DNA of 64,000 nt from Achromobacter anxifer (GCF_903652925.1 NZ_CAHLAR010000005.1:422890-486889), one strand, 5' to 3'; numbered from the stretch's first letter, positions 19,142-28,093 are shown. The notes: generated from the letters alone by a model not told the origin. Numbers and translations are program-made.

Positions 19142-19186
19142 CTACAGTATACCAGAAAATGCATATATGACACATTCAGTTCAGGC

Positions 19187-20953
19187 TCAAAATCCCGCCT
19201 TTCCCCCCAATAAATACGGCACCGGCGCGCCGAGGAAAAAGCCCATATAGGTTTGGCCAGGAGTGATATGCCGAATCATCAGCTGGCCTCCGTGGTAGGC
19301 CACCAGGCGCCGCACCAGGGCCAGATCCAGGTCGTCGGACAACTCCCAAGTCAGCGCGGTCCACGCCAACAGGTCTGGTTCTTCGATGAGGCTGCCAAGA
19401 ATGGGACAGCCGGCGGGGATCGGGCCCACGCACACCAGGGTGTCCATAACGCGCGACTCGGCGTAAATGTTGATCACCTGTCCCTGTTCGCCACTGACCA
19501 TAATGCCCAGCAGGCAGCTCAGGATGCTGCGAAACACGGGATCCGAGGTACGCAGTATCGGTAGCGGTGCCAGGTTGAAAACGGTGTCTGGATGGACATG
19601 CTGGTAGGTGTTCACGATATGACGGGCCGTGATGTTAAGGTCCAGCAGGCCGGGTGAGAATGGTAACAAGCTGGAATTGGCATACCGCTGCATACGCTCC
19701 ATCGTCTTCTGAATCAGAAGCGTCGCCGTCTGGTAAGCCACCTTCTCCGCCTGGGGAATGTGCTGTGTGGTGTTGCGCAGCCTTGACAGCGGCTCCTGAA
19801 CCACCTCTACCACTGCGTGCATGAACGCATTGTGGTCTGTCAGCAAATCCTCCATCGCCTGACTACATTCGGCTTTTGCTCGGAACAGCTGATCGTTTAG
19901 ACGCAGCAGCTGCATCTCAGATTGCAGTGGCTCGGTGATGTCCTTGCTCATGATGGTGAAGCAGCCATCTCCACAGCTGGCAAACAGGCATTCGAACGTC
20001 CGACCGATTGGTTCCCAGTACAAATCAACGCATGCTTGCGGCCCATCAACACGGATTGATTCGAGTACGGTCACCAGCTCGGTGGCCCGGGCCAGGAAAG
20101 GGAACTGCTCGAACATGGGTGCACCTAAGCGCAACTGCATCTCATCGAGCATGGGGAGGCCCGCCTTATTGGTCTCCACAATGACGAACTCCGGTAGAGC
20201 GGCACCACTTTTCGTCAAGAATTCACAGACAGAGATAGCCATCGGGATGTTGTCCAACAGGTGCCTGTAGTCCATTCGGCTCTTGAAGGCAGCCTGCTCG
20301 ATCAGCTTGATTTCGGTGATGTCACGGGTGATCAGCGTGAGCCCGGCCAGATTGCCCTTATCGTTTTCGTAGAAAATGGGTGTTGCGGTGATGCGGATGG
20401 CTGAGATGCCGCGATCAGGTACATCCCGATGGCGCTGCAAATCGAAGATGGCCGGCGCACGTGCTTCTATGGCTCGGCGCTCCACGTCAGCAAAAGCGGC
20501 AGCCACCCTTGGCGGGAAGACTTCCTCGCTGCGCCTGCCAAGAACCTTGCTCTGTTGCAAATCATAAGGTTTTAGCAACGTGTCATTACATATGAGGATC
20601 AGTCCGTCGCTGTCCTTCACGCAAAGCCCATTGCCAGCGGAGAACTCCGACCGGCTGAGTAAAAAGCCCAGCGTGCCAAAGCGAGGGCTGTAGCCGTCGG
20701 AGATGAAGTTGTGAAGTTTGGGAAATCGCCTTAGCGCCAGGGTAAACAGTACCAGGTCGACTCCGGCCAGTAGGATGCCGGCCAGGGCAGAGGCCCAAAG
20801 ATGTACTGAAAATACCTCGCTGTATGCTGTCGTCTCGTCAAGCCCCTGCAAAATGGGGTGCATCATGCTTATCGAAGCTAGGAATGTCAGCTTAGCGCCA
20901 AGGGCTACCACTACGAAGTAAATCAACCTGCGCAGGCCTGTTTTCAGTCGCAT
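19187..20953 (-). CDS. Membrane PAS-domain sensor, degenerate histidine kinase
   Basis: 588 residues. Two N-terminal membrane helices (about 10-30 and 50-75) are followed by a PAS domain (NGLCVKDSDGLILICNDTLL) ending in a PAC-like ITRDITEIK, a second PAS-like region, and a C-terminal part laid out as HisKA/HATPase. The phospho-acceptor His of the H-box is replaced (VVEVVQEPLSRL where VSHELRTPL is expected), the N-box Asn is absent (SCLLGIM), and the G2 box reads DLDLALVRRLVAYHGG instead of GLGL. It probably senses but does not phosphorylate. The start overlaps the recombinase-like gene by about 60 nt; ATG 20953 is chosen over a TTG two codons upstream. Confidence 0.75.
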   Translation of the reverse strand: MRLKTGLRRLIYFVVVALGAKLTFLASISMMHPILQGLDETTAYSEVFSVHLWASALAGILLAGVDLVLFTLALRRFPKLHNFISDGYSPRFGTLGFLLSRSEFSAGNGLCVKDSDGLILICNDTLLKPYDLQQSKVLGRRSEEVFPPRVAAAFADVERRAIEARAPAIFDLQRHRDVPDRGISAIRITATPIFYENDKGNLAGLTLITRDITEIKLIEQAAFKSRMDYRHLLDNIPMAISVCEFLTKSGAALPEFVIVETNKAGLPMLDEMQLRLGAPMFEQFPFLARATELVTVLESIRVDGPQACVDLYWEPIGRTFECLFASCGDGCFTIMSKDITEPLQSEMQLLRLNDQLFRAKAECSQAMEDLLTDHNAFMHAVVEVVQEPLSRLRNTTQHIPQAEKVAYQTATLLIQKTMERMQRYANSSLLPFSPGLLDLNITARHIVNTYQHVHPDTVFNLAPLPILRTSDPVFRSILSCLLGIMVSGEQGQVINIYAESRVMDTLVCVGPIPAGCPILGSLIEEPDLLAWTALTWELSDDLDLALVRRLVAYHGGQLMIRHITPGQTYMGFFLGAPVPYLLGGKAGF

Positions 20954-21998
20954 TCTCAATAAAATTCTTGTTTGACCCTAAGACCTTGGCATTTGCCTCG
21001 TTTAGCGCCGGCATGGTTATTGTCACGTGCCGCTGGGTTGTTCTGAGCTCTTCATGACCCATGAAACCTCTGACCTGCTCGAGCGTATATCGGCCACTGG
21101 CTAATGCCAAATTGGCAAATGTATTTCGAAGCACATTTGCACCACCCTGTTCCGGATCGATCATTGCCAGTTCAAACCAATAATCAATCCGCCGGAACAA
21201 GCCAGACGGCGTATAGCCCTTTCCCATGGAGGTCGATGGGCAAAACAATTCCCCTGGAATTCGACGTTTCAATCGCTCTGTCTGCCAGGCGGTAAGCCAG
21301 TCACGCCACGGCCCGTCCGGCAGCACAATCGTACTGTGATCGGGATGCACGGTCTGCGACTTCACTTCTATGCTGAATCCAGGCTGTATTCCAGCACATT
21401 TCAGGCCAATGACTTCACTATTTCGTAGCCCGGCGCCGACCATGAGTGCAGCCAGTGCACGGTCACGCGGCGCTTTCGCACCCTCCATATGTTCCAACAC
21501 ATTTTGAAGCTTCAGAAGTTGCGCTTGCGTCAGGCCCTTAGGCAGCGCAATAGCAAGCTCCCGTTCTTGGCGCAGCAGCGTTTTCAAGGGATGTTCGCCA
21601 GGCCAACCGATTGCCAATAGGTGCAGATAAACCTTGTCTAGCAACTGCAAGTATCGGCGGCGGGATACCGGCAAAAGTTGTTTATCACCGAAGAATTCTG
21701 TTCCCTCCTTTTCAGTAGCTTCCAGCAGCGTCATTTTTTTGGCGGAGAGGAAAGTTGACCATGCCGCGAACATCGTGAAATAGGTCTCCTTCGACGACTC
21801 TCGAAAGTGCCGGGTGCCGAGGATTCTTTGCTGTGCAAGCCACGAGACGAACGTACTCTCGGCCGAGTCTCGCCAAGATGCCAAACTGTCAGCAGGCCAA
21901 AAGTCTGCTTCCGCGGGATGGGCAGTCGCGGCGCGGATGTTGCCGTGTCGCTCCAATATGTCCCTCAACTTGCTGTTAAGAAAAGAAACGCGTTTCAC
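20892..21998 (-). CDS. Tyrosine-recombinase-fold protein lacking the catalytic tyrosine
   Basis: 368 residues. The N-terminal SAM-like core-binding part (about 50-160) is followed by a catalytic-like domain with Arg I in AGLRNSEVIGL, the box II region GANVLRNTFANLALASG (His replaced by Asn, Arg kept) and GHEELRTTQRHVTI. In active XerC/integrase proteins the last motif reads TTQRYTH; here His stands where the nucleophilic Tyr belongs. So DNA binding is likely retained but strand cleavage is doubtful. It is followed by, and overlaps, the PAS pseudokinase gene, suggesting co-expression. Confidence 0.8.
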   Translation of the reverse strand: MKRVSFLNSKLRDILERHGNIRAATAHPAEADFWPADSLASWRDSAESTFVSWLAQQRILGTRHFRESSKETYFTMFAAWSTFLSAKKMTLLEATEKEGTEFFGDKQLLPVSRRRYLQLLDKVYLHLLAIGWPGEHPLKTLLRQERELAIALPKGLTQAQLLKLQNVLEHMEGAKAPRDRALAALMVGAGLRNSEVIGLKCAGIQPGFSIEVKSQTVHPDHSTIVLPDGPWRDWLTAWQTERLKRRIPGELFCPSTSMGKGYTPSGLFRRIDYWFELAMIDPEQGGANVLRNTFANLALASGRYTLEQVRGFMGHEELRTTQRHVTITMPALNEANAKVLGSNKNFIENATENRPAQVDLLRSGSPWR

Positions 21999-22118
21999 GC
22001 GATTTTTGCAATATTACACCTGAGTGTCAAGTTGCATAAGTGAAGGGTGTGTACCATCTCTCGGCACAATAGCAGCAAAAACGCTATACACCATATCGCA
22101 ATTTCATGTCTGTCACTT

Positions 22119-22910
22119 GTGCCAAATTACCTTACGCAGGGCCCCGCCGGGCCTGCGCCTTCTGTTCTGCGACTGCCGCCCGCGCATGGCCGTGATTTCT
22201 TCGTTGGCGACATCCATGGGGCCTTCGGGCTGGTTGTTGAGGCGCTGACACGACTGAGCTTCGACCCGAGGGTCGACCGGCTCATCTGCGCCGGCGACCT
22301 AGTAGATCGTGGCGACCAGAGCACGGAATCCCTGGAATTTCTCCGAGAACCATGGGTATTTGCTGTTCGAGGCAACCACGAGCAGATGCTGCTCGATGGC
22401 TTCGAGCCCAACCCACCAGATGGTTACTGGGCCCAGATCTCCATCGATAATGGGGGCGGATGGTTTTTGAAGGAGCCTGTGGATCGGAGGGTCCAGCTCC
22501 TGCGTGCCTTTCGCGCCCTGCCGCTGGCCATCGAAATTCCCACGCCGCAGGGCTTGGTCGGCGTCATCCATGCCGAGGTGCCCGTTTCAATGAGCTGGGA
22601 CGCGTTCACGAGGGAGCTTGGCTACCAGAATGCCGAGGTTTGCGAAAGCGCCATTTGGGGCCGTATCCGGGTGCAGTACAAGATCGGGGATTCGGTCCCT
22701 GGCGTGTGGCGCATCTTCTGCGGCCACACGATCCGGGCGGCTATGCCCCGCTGGCAGGGCAACATCTGCTTCGCGGACACCGGCGGCTACCGGGCCTGGC
22801 GCGACGGTCCCGGGCAAGGGTTTGCGCTCTCGGTGATTAACATTCTCGCCCCGCAAGACGTGATCGCTTCGGCTGGCCAGGACGCGATGCTGACCCTGGT
22901 GGATGCCTGA
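22119..22910 (+). CDS. Serine/threonine phosphatase, PP2A-like / lambda-NinI type
   Basis: Metallophosphatase of about 263 residues with the signature GDIHGAF, GDLVDRGD, RGNHEQML and downstream metal-binding His residues (VIHAEVP, CGHTIR). This is the PrpA/PrpB and phage lambda phosphatase group, which hydrolyses phospho-Ser/Thr proteins or bis-nucleosides using two Mn ions. The start is uncertain: the frame is open from 22047, but a TATACA -10 at about 22084-22089 makes a GTG at 22119 or a later codon more likely. The divergent gene is the recombinase-like one. Confidence 0.85.
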   Translation: MPNYLTQGPAGPAPSVLRLPPAHGRDFFVGDIHGAFGLVVEALTRLSFDPRVDRLICAGDLVDRGDQSTESLEFLREPWVFAVRGNHEQMLLDGFEPNPPDGYWAQISIDNGGGWFLKEPVDRRVQLLRAFRALPLAIEIPTPQGLVGVIHAEVPVSMSWDAFTRELGYQNAEVCESAIWGRIRVQYKIGDSVPGVWRIFCGHTIRAAMPRWQGNICFADTGGYRAWRDGPGQGFALSVINILAPQDVIASAGQDAMLTLVDA

Positions 22911-22915
22911 CCTTA

Positions 22916-22937
22916 GGCCGGCGCTGCCGCGCCGGCC
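22916..22937 (+). terminator. Hairpin after the phosphatase gene
   Basis: Perfect 9-bp GC stem GGCCGGCGC / GCGCCGGCC with TGCC loop, 6 nt after the stop; no T-run follows, so termination strength is uncertain. Confidence 0.5.
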
Positions 22938-23156
22938 ATACACCGATTGATAGGGAGGACATGGCTTCGCAAAGCAGGCATGAAGCATGTTTCGGGCTAT
23001 ACTAAATCGACCCCGCAGTGTGACAGCCAGGTGCAATATCTGGCTTATTTTGTTATCGAAGTTAGGGTTTTACGGTAAACACGGGGCTTTTCCAACCCTT
23101 CCTCTCTATACTGATTTGCAGCAAAAGCTGCACTTCACTATAGAGGAAACATCATC
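22938..23156 (+). promoter_or_regulatory. Two-promoter leader of the RNR gene
   Basis: A first -10 occurs at 22998-23003 inside GCTATACTAAATCG (22996-23009), identical to the start of the shared nadV leader block. A second TATACT lies at 23107-23112. Transcripts from the second start near a perfect stem-loop TGCAGC AAAA GCTGCA (23117-23132) and carry GAGGAAACATC (23143-23153) before ATG 23157. Despite the cobalamin-dependent product I see no B12-box or cobalamin riboswitch architecture. Confidence 0.6.
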
Positions 23157-25460
23157 ATGATCCAAACACAAATCTCCACCGCAATCACCTCCATCGCCTC
23201 GGGCGCGCGCATGCTCGCTGAAAGCAAGTTCTTCATGGGTTATGCCCGCTGGTCCGACCAGAAGAACGGCTACGAAACCTGGGACGAGGCTGTCCATCGT
23301 GTGATGCAGATGCATCGCAACAAGTACGCGGAAAAGCTGTCCCCGGAGCTCGATCAGTTGATGGTCGAAGCCGAGCAGGCGTACAAGGACAAGCTGGTGC
23401 TGGGCGCGCAACGCGCGTTGCAGTTCGGCGGCGAGCAGCTGCGCAAGCACGAGGCTCGCATGTACAACTGCTCGACGAGCCACGTCGATCGCCCGGCCTT
23501 CTTCCAGGAATGCATGTATCTGCTGCTGTGCGGTTGCGGCGTGGGCTTCTCGGTCCAACAACGCCACATCTCCAAGCTGCCGCAGATCGAGCGTCGCTCG
23601 GCCAAGCGCGTCAAGCCGTTCCAGATCCCCGATTCGATCGAGGGCTGGGCCGACGCTTTCGGTGTGCTGCTGTCGTCGTACTTCCGTTCCGGTGGCACAT
23701 TCCCTGAGTACCGTGGCGTGCAGGTGCACTTCGATTTCTCGAAGATCCGCCCCAAGGGTGCCATGATCTCGGGCGGCTTCAAGGCGCCGGGTCCTGACGG
23801 TCTGCGTGCCGCACTCCAAAAGTGCGAAGCGCTGCTCGAGAAGGCCCTGGATGACGAAGCCCGTGTTTCGATCTCCCCGATCGTGGCCTACGACTTCGTC
23901 ATGCACATGTCCGACGCGGTCCTGGCTGGCGGCGTTCGTCGCTCCGCGACGATCTGCATGTTCGACAAGGATGATGAGCAGATGCTCAACGCCAAGACGG
24001 GCAACTGGTTCGAAGAGAACCCGCAGCGCGGCCGCAGCAACAACTCCGTGGTGCTGAACCGTGCTGATCTGACCCGCGACGAGTGGGCCAAGATCATGAC
24101 GGCGGTGCGTGATTACGGCGAACCCGGCTTCGTGTTCGTGGACGACATGGATACCATGTACAACCCGTGCGTGGAAATCGGCATGCGTCCCATCTGCGTG
24201 CAAACAGGCGAATCTGGCTTCCAGTTCTGCAACCTGACCGAGATCAACGGTGGCAAGTGCATCTCGCGTGAAGCGCTTCTGCGCGCCGCACGCGCCGGCG
24301 CGATCCTGGGTACCCTGCAAGCCGGCTACACCGACTTCAACTACCTGTCGGACGCTACGCGCCGCATCACCGAGCACGAGTCCCTGATCGGGGTGTCGAT
24401 CACCGGCTGGATGAACAATCCGGACGTGCTGTTCGACGAGGCACTGCTGAAGGAAGCGGCCGAGCTGGTCCGCCAGGTCAACCGCGAGGTGGCCGCGCTG
24501 ATCGGCATCAAGCCTGCCGCGCGTACGACCTGCGCAAAGCCTTCGGGCAATGCGTCGGTGTTGCTGGGCACGGCTTCGGGCATTCATGGCGAGCATGCTC
24601 CCATGTATTTCCGCAACGTGCAGATCAACAAGGAAGACGAAGTTGCCAAGCTGATCATGGAGCGCAACCCGAAAATGGTTGAAGAATCCGTGTGGAGCAA
24701 TGGCGGCACCGACATCGTCGTGAGCTTCCCGGTGGTCTCCAAGCAGGGTTCCGTCTTTAAGCGGGATCTGCTGGGTGTCAAGCAGCTGGAGTACGTGAAG
24801 AGGGCTCAGCAGTCCTGGGTCGAGCACGGTACGAACGTGGAGCTGTGCGTGAACCCCGGTTTGCGTCACAACATCTCCAACACGATCACCGTGGACGACT
24901 GGGCTGCCGTCGAGCAGTACATCTTCGACAACCGCCAGTGGTTCGCAGGGATCTCCCTGCTGGCCGCCAGCGGTGACAAGGCCTACGTGCAGGCTCCCTT
25001 CACGGAAGTCTTCACGGCCGAGCAAATCCTGGCCAACTACGGTGACGCCAGCATGTTCGCATCGGGTCTGATCGTCGATGGGCTGCATGCCTTCAATGAC
25101 AACCTGTGGGCGGCGTGCGACAAGGCACGCTCGTTCGCGGCGAAGTCGGAGAGCGGCTCGCTGATGGCGGTGAACATGGAAGAGCCTGGCGTCGCTTCGG
25201 TGGCCGCCAGCTCGATCAAGGATCCGCTGCAACGTGACTGGGTGCGTCGTTTCCACAAGTTCGCTAGCTTCTTCGGCGGCGACGTGGATCAGACCACCAA
25301 CTGTCTGAAGGACAGCTTCAACCTGCACAAGTGGGTCAGCATCCAGCGCGCGCTGGAAGACATCGACTTCTCCATGGAGTTGGGTCAACAGCGCTACGTT
25401 GATGTCGACACGCTGGCCTCCCAGGCCTGCGCAGGCGGTGTGTGCGAGATTACCCTGTAA
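23157..25460 (+). CDS. nrdJ: Adenosylcobalamin-dependent ribonucleoside-triphosphate reductase (class II)
   Basis: 767 residues, in the size range of monomeric class II RTPRs. It shows MYNCSTSHVDRPAFFQ with the N-terminal redox Cys, GCGVGFSVQQ, the active-site region NPCVEIGM and FCNLTEIN, and the C-terminal tail QACAGGVCEITL with a CxxxxC pair for re-reduction. It reduces NTPs to dNTPs using a 5'-deoxyadenosyl radical and works with or without oxygen if cobalamin is present. It is monocistronic, with a strong terminator. The leader has the perfect GAGGAAACATC match to the small RNA at 42.9 kb, and the protein is probably highly expressed. Confidence 0.95.
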   Translation: MIQTQISTAITSIASGARMLAESKFFMGYARWSDQKNGYETWDEAVHRVMQMHRNKYAEKLSPELDQLMVEAEQAYKDKLVLGAQRALQFGGEQLRKHEARMYNCSTSHVDRPAFFQECMYLLLCGCGVGFSVQQRHISKLPQIERRSAKRVKPFQIPDSIEGWADAFGVLLSSYFRSGGTFPEYRGVQVHFDFSKIRPKGAMISGGFKAPGPDGLRAALQKCEALLEKALDDEARVSISPIVAYDFVMHMSDAVLAGGVRRSATICMFDKDDEQMLNAKTGNWFEENPQRGRSNNSVVLNRADLTRDEWAKIMTAVRDYGEPGFVFVDDMDTMYNPCVEIGMRPICVQTGESGFQFCNLTEINGGKCISREALLRAARAGAILGTLQAGYTDFNYLSDATRRITEHESLIGVSITGWMNNPDVLFDEALLKEAAELVRQVNREVAALIGIKPAARTTCAKPSGNASVLLGTASGIHGEHAPMYFRNVQINKEDEVAKLIMERNPKMVEESVWSNGGTDIVVSFPVVSKQGSVFKRDLLGVKQLEYVKRAQQSWVEHGTNVELCVNPGLRHNISNTITVDDWAAVEQYIFDNRQWFAGISLLAASGDKAYVQAPFTEVFTAEQILANYGDASMFASGLIVDGLHAFNDNLWAACDKARSFAAKSESGSLMAVNMEEPGVASVAASSIKDPLQRDWVRRFHKFASFFGGDVDQTTNCLKDSFNLHKWVSIQRALEDIDFSMELGQQRYVDVDTLASQACAGGVCEITL

Positions 25461-25487
25461 TCTCGTGACTGGCTGAACCAGTACCTC

Positions 25488-25518
25488 AAGCTCCCTCACC
25501 TAGTGGGGGAGCTTTTTT
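25488..25518 (+). terminator. Intrinsic terminator after nrdJ
   Basis: 12-bp stem AAGCTCCCTCAC / GTGGGGGAGCTT with a CTA loop followed by a T-run. Confidence 0.93.
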
Positions 25519-25599
25519 ATGGGCGACAGCTCAGCGGTCCGTGCCAGGCGAAGAAAACCCCGGCCGCTCATCGAGCAGTCGGGGTCGAGGGGAGGGCGA

Positions 25600-25818
25600 T
25601 CAGCCGTCGTTGCGGATCTGCCACCAGCCGCGGTGGGTCATTTTGCCGTCAGCGTCGAATTCCAGGAGCTCGCCCTGGTTGAAACCTTTGCGGATCATGC
25701 GCTCGAGGTGCTCGAGCTGGGCTTCAGGAAGCTCGGTTGGTGCCGGCGTATCGCCAGCCAGGTGCCAGACGATGCGGTGTTGCAGAATGTCGGCGACGTT
25801 TTCCTGTGTATTGGCCAT
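25600..25818 (-). CDS. Small hypothetical protein, 72 aa
   Basis: 72 residues, acidic, starting MANTQENVADILQHRIVWHL and ending HRGWWQIRNDG. The RBS AAGGAAACAC fits the replicon leader family, and a TATACT -10 lies at 25857-25862. No domain recognised, but the signals are exactly those of other genes here. Confidence 0.72.
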   Translation of the reverse strand: MANTQENVADILQHRIVWHLAGDTPAPTELPEAQLEHLERMIRKGFNQGELLEFDADGKMTHRGWWQIRNDG

Positions 25819-25875
25819 GCGTGTTTCCTTCGTAGAGTAAGCGGATCGCTTGCTAAGTATAGGTCCACGGCCAGG

Positions 25876-25892
25876 AAATCAATTTACGGACA
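25876..25892 (+). repeat. Repeat AAATCAATTTACGGACA, copy 1
   Basis: First of three copies in the 25.9-26.3 kb gap; same orientation as copy 2, inverted relative to copy 3. Flank AAGGCAGG resembles the flank of the others. Confidence 0.75.
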
Positions 25893-26058
25893 AGGCAGGG
25901 CACGCCAAGTGCCGGCGCACTCGGACATGGCTTATCGCTTGCGGTCGCGTGCGTCCGTGGGCCAATTGAACATGATGGGCTTTCGTTTCAGGTAAGGGCA
26001 ATACCTACTAGACGTCCAATTAGCTGACGCGGTTGACAGCTTTCTGCGCCGGACAGCA

Positions 26059-26077
26059 AAAAATCAATTTACGGACA
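26059..26077 (+). repeat. Repeat AAAAATCAATTTACGGACA, copy 2
   Basis: Shares 19 bp perfectly with inverted copy 3, 170 nt away; followed by ACGGGCC. Confidence 0.75.
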
Positions 26078-26156
26078 ACGGGCCTGCCCGAGACCACTCT
26101 CCCTGGCGAGCCGTCCTTTTCTTCGGGCTGCTGGGGTAGCTGCGAGGGCGCGCGGG

Positions 26157-26190
26157 TTTATGGAATAGCCGGATATGGCATTTCCATAAA
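26157..26190. repeat. Inverted repeat midway between copies 2 and 3
   Basis: TTTATGGAA (26157-26165) and TTCCATAAA (26182-26190), a perfect 9-bp palindrome with a 16-nt loop that itself contains GCC/GGC. It lies at the centre of the segment bounded by copies 2 and 3. Confidence 0.6.
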
Positions 26191-26247
26191 AGCGTCTTCA
26201 GAGCAGGCGTTCACTCGATCGAGCGACCCTGGGTGTAGGGCCTGCGC

Positions 26248-26266
26248 TGTCCGTAAATTGATTTTT
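26248..26266 (-). repeat. Repeat AAAAATCAATTTACGGACA, copy 3 (inverted)
   Basis: On the plus strand reads TGTCCGTAAATTGATTTTT. With copy 2 it bounds a segment of about 208 bp like terminal inverted repeats. Confidence 0.75.
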
Positions 26267-26373
26267 GAGTTATTGGGCTTCCCCCTGCTGACCAGGGGAG
26301 GAGCCCAGACATCGGCCGGCGCATGCTCGGCGCGGCGCCCGCCAACCCAGCATCCATGGCCGGCGGCCGCGGC

Positions 26374-26574
26374 TCAGGCAAACGCAAACGCGTTGGCGCT
26401 GCGCACAGTGATGACAGGGTGCTTTGGCTGTTTTCGCCGGGCCAGGACCTGGTCGGCCTGGCGGCGCGCGGCGCGCACTTCCGGGGTGGTCGGCATCTCT
26501 CGGAGTTCATCCGCCCAAGCTTTCCAGTCGGCCGTCGAGGCATCAAGGTCCGGAGTCTGAAGCGAGGAGTTCAT
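26374..26574 (-). CDS. Small hypothetical protein, 66 aa
   Basis: 66 residues, starting MNSSLQTPDLDASTADWKAW, with an acidic N-terminal half and basic C-terminal half. A TATACA -10 lies near 26605-26610; the RBS is weak. Start at 26574 is preferred to an upstream one that would lie ahead of the promoter. Unknown function, moderate support. Confidence 0.45.
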   Translation of the reverse strand: MNSSLQTPDLDASTADWKAWADELREMPTTPEVRAARRQADQVLARRKQPKHPVITVRSANAFAFA

Positions 26575-26815
26575 AGCGCAAAGCAGTAAGTGACAGACGT
26601 AGTTGTATAGGGCCTCGCTCAGCCCATTCGCGCAAAAGCCCGCATGCGCCGTCGGGTATTTACCACCTGAAGGCACTCAGCCCCGTGTGGCGCTAATGCC
26701 CACGAAGGCGCGAATTTTGCCGCTTTTTCGCACCTTGCGTCTAACCGCTCCAGCAAAAACACCTTTGTTGGTATACTTATATTTGATCTATCTGCCAACA
26801 ACCAGGCCACACCCC

Positions 26816-28093
26816 ATGCTCGAAGGACTCTTCTACCTCTGGCACATGCTGCCCATTCTGCTCATCTTTTACGTCTTCGGGGGCGGGCTGCTGGTGCGCC
26901 TCACGACGAACGCGGCAACGCCACCCAAGGACTACAGCTACCAGCCCAAGGTAAGCGTGCTGCTGCCCGTCTACAACGAGGGCGCCCACGTCCTGGACAC
27001 GATCAACAGCATCCTGGCCGCTGACTGGCAGCACGACAAGCTCGAGATCGTGGCGATCGACGATTGCAGCGCAGACGACTCCTTCCAGTATCTGCTGCAA
27101 GCCCAGGCCCAGCATCCGGATCGTCTGCGCGCGAGCAAGAACCCCTCCAACTCTGGCAAGCATGTGACCCTGACCCGAGCGCTAGCGCAGTCCACCGGGG
27201 AGATCGTCATCTGCATCGACAGCGATTGCATCTTCGACAAGAAGGTTATCCGCGAGCTCGTCGCCTGCTTTGGCGACCCGAAGGTCGGCGCAGTCGGCGG
27301 CCACGTCGGCATCACCAACGTGAACGACAACGTCTTCACCCTGTGCCAGGCCGTGATCTATTTCATGTCCTTCCAGATCGGCAAGATGCTCCAGAACGTC
27401 CTGGGCAAGCTGTTTTGCATCAGCGGCTGCCTGTTCGCCGTGCGCCGGCACATCTTCGAGGAAGTTGAAGAGGAGGTGCGCAACCGCAACTGGTTCGGGA
27501 TGAAGGTCCGTGACGGCGAAGACCGCTTCATGACCCACGCAATCCTGATGCGCGGCTGGAAGACGATCCTGAATCCCTCGGCAGTCTGCTGGACGGCAGC
27601 GCCGGCACAGATGTCGCAGCTGTTCGGTCAACAGGTTCGCTGGCGCCGCTCGGGTCTGCGCGACCTGTTCTGGACCCTGGCCCGACTCCCACAGCACTTC
27701 CGAATCATGGGCGTGCGCGCGCTGTTCTCAGCCATCCTGCCGGAGCTGTTCACCGTGATCTGGGCGATGTACCTGCTGACTGCAATTCCGGTAATGGGTA
27801 TCGGTGTGGCAGTTGACGCGGTGCTCACGGCATTCGTCACGTTCTGCTCGGCGTTCATGATCGCCGCGCTGGCCTATAACCACTGCATCAAGACGATCGC
27901 AGTGGGCTCCGAACCGATCCGTAATCCGCTGGCGGCGGGCCTGGCCGGCGCATGGTTCTTCATGGATTCCATCATCGTGACCACCTTGGCGCTGTGCACC
28001 TTCGATGTCGGTTCCTGGGGTACCCGCGAACTGCCCAAATCGGATACGTCGCCTGCGGCTCCTGCCGCAGAGGAAAATCAAAAAGACGCTTAA
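26816..28093 (+). CDS. Processive family 2 glycosyltransferase (polysaccharide synthase)
   Basis: 425 residues with one N-terminal and about three C-terminal membrane helices around a GT-A domain. It carries VSVLLPVYNEG, the first Asp pair in AIDDCSADD, the DXD motif IDSDC, GCLFAVRR, the catalytic GEDRFM and the product-binding QQVRWRRS (Q-x-x-R-W). This is the hyaluronan synthase / NodC / cellulose synthase arrangement, which elongates and extrudes a polymer through the inner membrane. TATACT at 26772-26777. With the downstream envelope proteins and UDP-sugar dehydrogenase it forms a synthase-dependent export module. Confidence 0.9.
   Translation: MLEGLFYLWHMLPILLIFYVFGGGLLVRLTTNAATPPKDYSYQPKVSVLLPVYNEGAHVLDTINSILAADWQHDKLEIVAIDDCSADDSFQYLLQAQAQHPDRLRASKNPSNSGKHVTLTRALAQSTGEIVICIDSDCIFDKKVIRELVACFGDPKVGAVGGHVGITNVNDNVFTLCQAVIYFMSFQIGKMLQNVLGKLFCISGCLFAVRRHIFEEVEEEVRNRNWFGMKVRDGEDRFMTHAILMRGWKTILNPSAVCWTAAPAQMSQLFGQQVRWRRSGLRDLFWTLARLPQHFRIMGVRALFSAILPELFTVIWAMYLLTAIPVMGIGVAVDAVLTAFVTFCSAFMIAALAYNHCIKTIAVGSEPIRNPLAAGLAGAWFFMDSIIVTTLALCTFDVGSWGTRELPKSDTSPAAPAAEENQKDA

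Larger units (their letters stand above)
25819..26373. other. Gene-free region with repeats and hairpin
   Basis: About 555 nt without a convincing gene. Besides the promoter of the 25818 gene it holds three copies of a 17-19 bp repeat and a central 9-bp inverted repeat, listed separately. It may be a miniature mobile element, a recombination site or an iteron-type region. Confidence 0.5.

Noticed and set aside
22979-23080. A 33-codon ORF spanning the first RNR promoter
   Set aside because: It contains the -10 box itself and lacks an RBS, so it cannot be made from that promoter.
22938-23156. Cobalamin riboswitch before the class II RNR
   Set aside because: The leader has hairpins but no B12 box or multi-stem architecture, and the likely transcript from the proximal promoter is only about 40 nt.
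23106-25499. A 797-codon open frame antisense to the RNR gene
   Set aside because: High-GC codon structure of nrdJ leaves the antisense frame open; its translation is low-complexity (Arg/Gln/Val/His rich) without motifs, RBS or promoter.
25519-25995. A 158-codon plus-strand frame after nrdJ
   Set aside because: It overlaps the 72-aa minus gene that has RBS and TATACT, and includes repeat copy 1; no coding features.
25876-26266. attC/integron or Tn3-type ends
   Set aside because: The repeat has no recombination core (GTT) of attC sites and no recognisable Tn3-family terminal sequence; kept only as a repeat of unknown nature.
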